A stretch of DNA of 26,471 bases. Source: Plakobranchus ocellatus (taxonomy: Eukaryota; Mollusca; Gastropoda; Plakobranchidae). This document shows positions 20,582 to 26,471 of the stretch, in pieces (the stretch's first letter is position 1; each line of letters begins with the position of its first letter). The notes beneath the pieces are model-generated. The model made no database searches. It saw only the letters and a list, made by a program, of their open reading frames with translations, and was not told where the DNA came from. The DNA is taken from NCBI GenBank assembly GCA_019648995.1, contig BLXT01003748.1, positions 845,362 through 871,832 of the forward strand, written 5' to 3'. Position numbers and translations under genes: made by a program.

Positions 20582-20795
20582 GTGTTAGCGTCGTTGTTGA
20601 TTTTTTTTAGGCAATGTTCTGATGTTTTCTTTGTCCACTCTCTCTCTCTCTGTCTGTCTCTCTCTCTCTCTTTCTCTCTCTCTATCTCTCTCACTGTGTT
20701 AGCGTCGATGTTGATTTTTTTTAGGCATTGTTCTGGTGTTTTCTCTGTCCACTCTCTCTCTTTCTCTCCCTCTCTCTCTCTCTCTCTCTTTCTCG
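19935..20795 (+). repeat. Minisatellite of about nine units with embedded (CT)n
   Basis: Each unit reads GTTAGCGTCGATGTTGAT, then T6-9 AGGCAATGTTCTGATG, TTTTCTTTGTCCACT and a (CT)n tract of 15-50 nt. Units start near 19937, 20019, 20113, 20191, 20296, 20408, 20478, 20584 and 20699. The fourth contains a partial internal duplication. Unit length varies from about 70 to 115 nt, mainly through the CT tract. The long Ser/Leu (plus) and Arg/Glu (minus) open frames here are products of the repeat. Confidence 0.92.
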
Positions 20796-22496
20796 ATCTA
20801 GGCAATATCAAAATCCAGGACTATTTGCAATTTTGCGAAACGCTTACTTTTGTTTCTGGATGTATAATAATCAAAATTTGATAATGGTCCTAGAGATCTA
20901 ATAATAGGCTTTAGTCTTGGCCTGAGCCTACACAGACTTGAATACATTGTAGGCCAACATGACTTGCCTAGATCTCAGTCATTTCAAATAGAGCAAAGGA
21001 AATCTCGATGTTTTCTTTATATTGAATATATAATGGGTCACAATTTTAAGACTTTAGATTCTGTATACCTGTCTCAAATTTTCTTTTTTCATGGAACCTT
21101 TTATTGTGTGAGCTCGATTTTGAGTTGTATACACTGAAGTGCACCTTTAAAAAAAATTCATCATCCAGGCCCTAAGCCTGCAGATCTTTAAGGCTTGGAC
21201 TAATGGTAGTGAGTAAGATATTTTTTTGCATCTTTTAGGGTCGAAAATTAATTAATTAGTCTCTGATATTACACTTTAATGTTATGGAATGTCTATGGTC
21301 AAGTATATGATTAAGGTGTAGTACGGTTTATCCATGCGCATTTTATTGTACTGGCATATCCTGTGAGATTTTCTAAATTCCTGTGAATAGAAGTGACTAT
21401 TCCTGTGAGAATAATTTGGGGTTGGCAGGTCTGTTTTAGCTTTTAAAGGGGTATTGGTAGGGTAAAAATGCTATTTTTGTAACATTTGTAAATGAAAAGA
21501 TTTACATCCAAACCAAATGAAATAATGATATCTGTTAAAAAAATGAATCATTATTCAAACTTGTACATGCATATCTAAGATTTTTCTAGCACATTTTATT
21601 GTGAGAGTATGATTTTGTAGCAGTAAACATTTCAGCAATGTGCATTTGTTATAATGAAAATCAAAAGTTATGGTTAACTTAGCTGCCAGATCTGTAAATT
21701 TTATGACATTGATTACAAAGATAAAGAATTACTTTCAATCCAAAACAACATTTAGGTAAGTTATCCAATAAACCAATACTGGTAAGAATGTGTATGACCA
21801 ATTTGAGTAAAAAAATTAAATATAGGAGCATAAAGTTGAATATCTAAAATGTTAGAGAGCTGAGGAAAAGCAGTAAAATAATTGGAGTAATTGACAGGCA
21901 AAACATCTAAACATGAGAGAAGTCGGCCTGAATTTAATTGAATTATTAGAAGTAAAAAAAGTAAACAAATACAGCACTCCCAGAAACATAAGTAAGATTC
22001 AGGATCTTGAAAATGCAATAGTGTTTGAAGGCAATAAAATTAATAAAATAAAAGAATACAACCACCAACTCAAACTTATTTGAAGAAATTAAGCAACACA
22101 GCGTATACATACAAATGTTTTGCGTTACAGGCTTTTTTCAAATAAAAAGTTCACAATCGAAAATAAAATATCAAGATTACCAGCTAGGCCTAAATTATGA
22201 CATGAAATGTAGTGTTTAAAAATTGCTATTGAAAATGAAATATCCATTGATTAAAACACTAAAAAGGCATTCTGATAAGGTTGTGGAGAAATGGAGACAT
22301 ATATGAGGCATTCCCAAAAGTTGGGTTTTGAAATGGGGACATGAAGATGACAAAATAAAACATACTATGTTCACTTCAAAATATTCTTACTATCCAACGA
22401 AATAACTCAACTTCACTATTTTAAAAGGGAAAAGATTTTAAAAAATCACCTTGAAAAAATTTTTGAGCTTTTATGGTCACTATTTCACCTAGTCCC

Positions 22497-23958
22497 AGAT
22501 ATAACAATTCACAACAAAATCTTTCTCTGGTGCCTAAAATGTATAAACTTCCGAATGTGCAAATGGTTGGAAGCTTGAGAAAAGACTTTCTTTCAAATCC
22601 AGGAAAATTTTGATGGGCTTCCACCATATGACTTTGATGGGAAAAGCATAACTATGTTGTGATACATTATGTCCAGGGCAGGACAGTGAAAAAAAATGAC
22701 AGTTTTTCATAAATTTGCTGAACATTTTATTGAAAAGTCCTTAAATCTCATCTTGTGTTTGGATAAAAAAAATGTGACATATACAAGTATGAAAGTTTTG
22801 ACTGGCTGCTTTTCAGGGAAATGAGAAAAAATATCAGAGCCAGGACATAACATTTACACAAAAATTAAGGGTTAGTTACAGTTTGACTCGTAGCTTTTTT
22901 TTTTTTAATGCAGTATCGTGTAATCTGACAGTTGACATGTTAAGGACCATGTCAAGAGCTTGGCATTGATATCTTTCAAGCAAACATGTCATTTGATCAG
23001 TCAAAACACAAAAATGTGAAAAAAACAAACTCAGCATAAAAAATAAAGCTAGAAATTATTGGACTCAGACTTACATCTATTAAATTGGGGCTGAATCTAG
23101 GAAAATTGTCCTTATTCTGAATCTATTTTCATTAAGATTATAAAACATAAAAAGGTTTAAATTGGAACCAATGAAAATATAAACTTTTCTCTGTTGTGAA
23201 AGTCATGATGTTATGTCCTCCACACATTCACTTTAATAAGTCTAGAGCAGGAAATCTAGTTTATAAACTTTTGCTTACTCATCAAGGTTTTTGAGTTTCT
23301 TCTTTTGAAGTTTTTCTCAGTTTAGGCTATGTTTTTTTATGTAAACAAGGATCAAAAGTTGTTCTATCAATTTGGACATAACATTCACAACATGTGAGAT
23401 TCCTTTGCTTTCATGTGGAATCATTTTAGATGGCTGCTCAGCTTCAAGTTAAATCAAGATTAAGAACCATGAGACATCATGCTCAGATGCTAGCAACATT
23501 GTTTGTTATTGCTGTAATCCTACGTAATAGGGCTTGAACAGAAGACTGTCATAACGTTTTACAATGCAGTTTCCAGGACATAATGCTTCAATAAATGATC
23601 ACAACATTAAGTTCAGTTTCTGGTATTTGAAGACTCCCATGGCTCATTTCCTGATGTCGCAGTTGTCAAATATAGAATCAAATTGTACACTGAATTAGGC
23701 GATTCAGAAGTTTATTATGAAACAAAAATGCAAAAAAAAACTTGTGTAACTAGTGGATATAACAGATTCACAATTGAGGCATGAATAAAATTCCACTGAA
23801 TTTCCCCATTAAAATATTTCTTCTATAAAATGTAGCTGTCTTAGTGTGTTTGAAAAAAAAAAATTTTTTAGTTTTTGATAAAACGTCTTTCATATAAATA
23901 ATTAGATCTAGAACTCATGATTTTGTCCGTGCTTTTTAGATCTAACATTTTCACAACA
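22497..23958. promoter_or_regulatory. Cluster of a two-part motif, GGACATAA plus TCACAACA
   Basis: GGACATAA occurs five times in 0.92 kb: minus at 22667-22674, plus 22843, minus ending 23218, plus 23374, plus 23576. I did not notice it elsewhere in the window. Four of these are followed, after 3-15 nt in the motif's own direction, by exact TCACAACA. Three diverged forms of the whole unit lie at 22497-22516, 23755-23775 and 23938-23958. Regulatory function is inference. It could instead be a scattered repeat. Confidence 0.35.
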
Positions 23959-24464
23959 AGAGTTATGCCAGATAGATCTACACTTAATTAGCTGGTGTTT
24001 CATTATAATCAAACGAATCCATCTCATTTTTTTGCACAAAGCTCGATCATGACCACCATGACCCTACCATATCGCCAGTGTTGGTGAATTTCAGTTGAAA
24101 ATTGGGTTAATTCATAAACGAAAGAAGACACCCTAAAATGTCCACATTTTATCATTGAGAGAAGATTATTCTTCCTCAAAAAACATTGCACTTTACAAAA
24201 ACATGTCACATGACATTGCTCATACTATCAAGACTTAAATCTTAAACCATTTTTTCTACATGGAAACAGTTTTGATTCTCAAAAAAAAAGAATTATAAGC
24301 ATGTTTTTTAGTGTCAAAAAGATCATAGGATGTAATGGACAAACTTTTGAGAATCCATCATATGATAATCATTTTTAATTGCCTTTTTTTTAGAAGGATG
24401 CAATAGTCATAATAAGAAAAATTTGCAGAAAAGGATTACACTTTGTCATTGGATAATGATCATT

Positions 24465-24469
24465 ATGTG
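24465..24469 (+). repeat. Left 5-bp target-site duplication of solo LTR
   Basis: ATGTG immediately precedes the TGTTAG start of the LTR and equals the ATGTG at 25713-25717. Confidence 0.8.
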
Positions 24470-25712
24470 TGTTAGAATGGACAGGGGTTACAACATCACA
24501 GGGTACAACAAACGACTGCACAAGAAGGTCACACCAAATAGAAGGCAGAACACCGGGAATAGGCGGCAGAAAGCTTATATTATAATAATAAAGTAAATAT
24601 ATGTAGAAGTAGGGAAGTCACACAAAGAAGTAGACAGATAGATACGAGAGCCAAATATATAAAATACACGCACGCAGGCGCGACAATAACTATTCAGAGT
24701 GCGTTACGTAATCTTATACAATTAAATAAGGTAGAACCGTTAAATCCACTCACGAGGAAACTCTCCTCAAATTACTTCTTAGATAGAATTATTCAATCAA
24801 TAAATATAGTTAACAGGTAGGATCTTAGATAAAGTTTAAAGATATAATTTATCAAATCAGTTCATAAATATAATCCACAACTATAATTAATAGGTCCAAT
24901 CTACAGATATAATAGATAGTTATAAATCTACAGATTTAACAAATAGATACAAAACCCCACACTGTTCAACCACACAAGCACACGCTTCCAAACACGATCC
25001 AGTGATGATTCCCGTCCACGAAGCTTGTAGTAGAATAGGGTATACAGTTCCAAACACAAACAGTCAAATGTCCAAATAATGAGACGTCCCGACACAATCT
25101 GGGTCCCGCTCAACAGTTCATGACTTACACAGTAATAATAGTCCTCACCCGTGTCCTTAAAACTCTCCACACAGTAATAATAGTCCTACCCCGTGTCCTT
25201 CAATCTCTCCACTTACTTTCTCTGACTCCGACACACTGTCATTCACCAGACAGGTGGCACGCCCTTACGCGAGGGACAATAAATACAAGTAATACCGGTT
25301 GGAGTAGATCATAGACCTGTCTGCATAGATCTGCATAGGCACACAGCCTCAAGCATCAAATATCAAAGATTCAACTTCGTTACCAGTTTCACAGAAATAT
25401 AAATTCTCAGACGTACGGTCTGGCTAGGCACACAACCTCAGGAATTAAAATAGTCATAGGATCACTCTGGTGGCAGAAGGTTAAAATATTAGCTCCAGTC
25501 AGGGAGTCTGCTACAGTACACCAGGACCAACTGTGTCTGTACAGTTCGAGTGCTAAAATTGGAGTGTTCTCTTGCAGCCAAAATCCTCCGCTCTGCAGTC
25601 CATCCAGCCTGTGTCGCCACGGGGACTGAACTTCAAATCACTTCACACACACACACCACACATTCAACCCCAGCACAGCTAACATGAAAACATGACTACA
25701 TTAACCCTAACA
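24470..25712. mobile_element. Solo LTR (1243 bp) of an LTR retrotransposon
   Basis: It begins TGTTAG and ends CTAACA, a 6-bp inverted pair with the canonical TG...CA ends, and is bracketed by a perfect 5-bp duplication (ATGTG). Its GC content is visibly higher than its surroundings. It contains a 42-bp tandem duplication (25128-25211), an AATAAA at 25278 that could act as a polyadenylation signal if the LTR reads on the plus strand, and an AC-rich tract near 25645. No gag or pol frame lies beside it, and the matched duplications on both sides of a single LTR indicate recombination between two LTRs that removed the internal region. The superfamily (gypsy, copia or BEL) cannot be told from the LTR alone. 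Orientation is uncertain. Confidence 0.8.
25128..25211. repeat. 42-bp tandem duplication inside the LTR
   Basis: CACAGTAATAATAGTCCT starts at 25128 and again at 25170, each followed by CCCGTGTCCTT and CTCTCCA. The two copies differ at only a few positions. Confidence 0.9.
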
Positions 25713-25717
25713 ATGTG
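25713..25717 (+). repeat. Right 5-bp target-site duplication of solo LTR
   Basis: ATGTG immediately follows the CTAACA end of the LTR. Confidence 0.8.
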
Positions 25718-26388
25718 AATTTCATATTATAGTTGAAGACACAAAAGCAAATCAATCAAAGCAATAAAAAACTTAATATAATACAAATGTAATTCATCTA
25801 GTCTTTAGATTTGAAACTTGCATTTACCAAGATTAAAGTTTAACTTTGACTTTATAACAGAAAAAGATCTCTGTTTAAAGCAGGAATATTTTCTTCTGCG
25901 TTCTTCACTCGATCAATAATTGGGTTGTCTTGAGACCCTTGTGTTGTTTAAATGCTAGAAAAAAAAAGTTATGTCTTGATTCCTATCCACTTTTTTTCTC
26001 GTTTGTGCTCCATTTTTCTGGGGTCCACAAAACTGCTTTCTCTTTCACCTTCTTATTCTCATATCTTTCTCTGAGCAATATGGCACAGCACTTCTATTCT
26101 TGAAAAGTTGAACAATAATATTAAGGCATAATTAGAATCAACCCATGCCAGATAGGCTTGTTTTATCCAGAAGCGCTTTCTTAAGTTTTAATTTTTCAAT
26201 GTTATAATCATGCAGCATATAGATTCTGGGTTCAACGTTAATCTCTTGAGAAAAGTGATATTCAGAATAATGGAAATTGAAAAAAATCACACAAACAGAA
26301 AATGAAAGTAAGCATATAAAAAGTTGAATCCTGAAAAAAAATGTTAAAAATGTAGGGACTAGTTTGTGGAGGAAAAGAATTAGCCATA

Positions 26389-26471
26389 TGTTAGCATAGA
26401 ACAGGGGTTACAACATCACAGGGTACAACAAACGACTGCATAAAAAAGGCCACACCAAATAGAAGGCAGAA
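26389..26471. mobile_element. Start of a second copy of the same LTR, cut by the window edge
   Basis: TGTTAG at 26389 is followed from 26401 by about 70 bp that match 24481-24550 with three substitutions and one inserted base. The first ten bases after TGTTAG match less well. The copy has the same orientation as the solo LTR, 676 bp after its end. Whether it is a full element or another solo LTR depends on sequence to the right of the window. Confidence 0.75.

Larger units (their letters stand above)
19063..21439. mobile_element. Candidate 2.4-kb element with 13-bp terminal inverted repeats
   Basis: TAGATCTGCCAAC at 19069-19081 is the inverse of GTTGGCAGGTCTG at 21421-21433 with two mismatches, and each end is directly flanked by TTTTAG (19063-19068 and 21434-21439). 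A third related end-like motif (AGACATGCCAAC) lies at 19371 in the same orientation as the left end. No transposase frame is present, so it would be non-autonomous. The alternative is two or three independent copies of a short repeat family that share this motif, with the flanking 6-mers matching by chance. Confidence 0.35.
18560..26471 (+). other. DHX9 last intron in window (3' end not reached)
   Basis: The intron starts GTACAA and no downstream exon resembling the next DHX9 segment was found, so it is at least 7.9 kb. It holds a possible 2.4-kb inverted-repeat element with a (CT)n minisatellite, a plain stretch (21440-22490), the two-part motif cluster (22497-23958), and LTR sequences from 24470 onward. 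From 25718 to 26388 nothing was recognised. A short exon with weak similarity could have been missed. Confidence 0.6.

Noticed and set aside
19963-20881. Long open frames rich in Ser/Leu (plus) or Arg/Glu (minus)
   Set aside because: All derive from the (CT)n minisatellite. The composition is low-complexity and follows the repeat unit.
23430-23537. 35-codon open frame MAAQLQVKSRLRTM...
   Set aside because: It has a fair start context (TTTTAG before ATG, G at +4) but is short, lies inside the motif cluster and has no recognisable family. Chance is the simplest explanation.
24928-25314. Open frames inside the LTR (minus 80 codons, plus 64 codons)
   Set aside because: LTRs are not expected to code. 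The plus frame is just the 42-bp tandem duplication translated, and no similarity is evident.
24470-26471. Reading the two LTR copies as the 5' and 3' LTRs of one short element
   Set aside because: The first LTR is flanked on both sides by the same ATGTG duplication, which fits a solo LTR, and 25713-26388 has no primer-binding site or coding remnant.
18560-26471. Search for the next DHX9 exon
   Set aside because: No acceptor followed by sequence resembling the NPWT or helicase motif I region was found. The exon is assumed to lie beyond the window.

Overview
The window looks like metazoan nuclear DNA. It is strongly AT-rich and gene-poor, with protein-coding sequence confined to short exons with GT/AG borders, long introns, and several decayed transposable elements. 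The high density of AGATCT / TAGATCTA words and the mix of RTE-type, DIRS-type, piggyBac-like and LTR elements make me suspect a lophotrochozoan, possibly a gastropod mollusc. That placement is inference only.

The only confidently recognised host gene is the 5' part of a DHX9 (RNA helicase A / maleless) orthologue on the + strand. Six coding exons were reconstructed by hand: 2151-2265, 4955-5061, 10445-10584, 15746-15792, 17682-17818 and 18464-18559. They join in one continuous reading frame of 642 nt (214 codons) with consistent splice phases (0/1, 1/0, 0/2, 2/1, 1/0, 0/0). They encode the linker after the first dsRNA-binding domain, the whole second dsRNA-binding domain (dsRBD2) and the start of the segment after it. 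dsRBD1 must lie upstream of the window and the DExH helicase core downstream.

Region by region: 1-2150 is upstream (probably intronic) sequence holding a minus-strand piggyBac-like transposase fragment. Intron 2 (5062-10444) holds a 2.8-kb dead RTE-type non-LTR retrotransposon with a 14-nt target-site duplication, a (GAT)n tail and a deleted YADD catalytic motif. It is followed by the 3' end of a DIRS-order element (tyrosine recombinase remnant plus a long inverted-repeat structure). Intron 3 (10585-15745) carries three degenerate repeat arrays. Introns 4 and 5 are plain. The last intron (18560 to beyond the window end) contains a roughly nine-copy minisatellite with embedded (CT)n tracts, possibly inside a 2.4-kb element with 13-bp terminal inverted repeats. 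It also contains a 1.46-kb stretch with a recurring two-part motif (GGACATAA ... TCACAACA) at roughly 155-200 bp intervals, a 1243-bp solo LTR with perfect ATGTG target-site duplications, and the first ~80 bp of a second LTR copy at the right edge.

No bacterial-type operon, CRISPR array, rRNA or convincing tRNA gene was seen. The most interesting leads are the two-part motif cluster, the strong inverted repeat that would fold inside the pre-mRNA of a dsRNA helicase, and the tandem array of decoy 3' splice sites.
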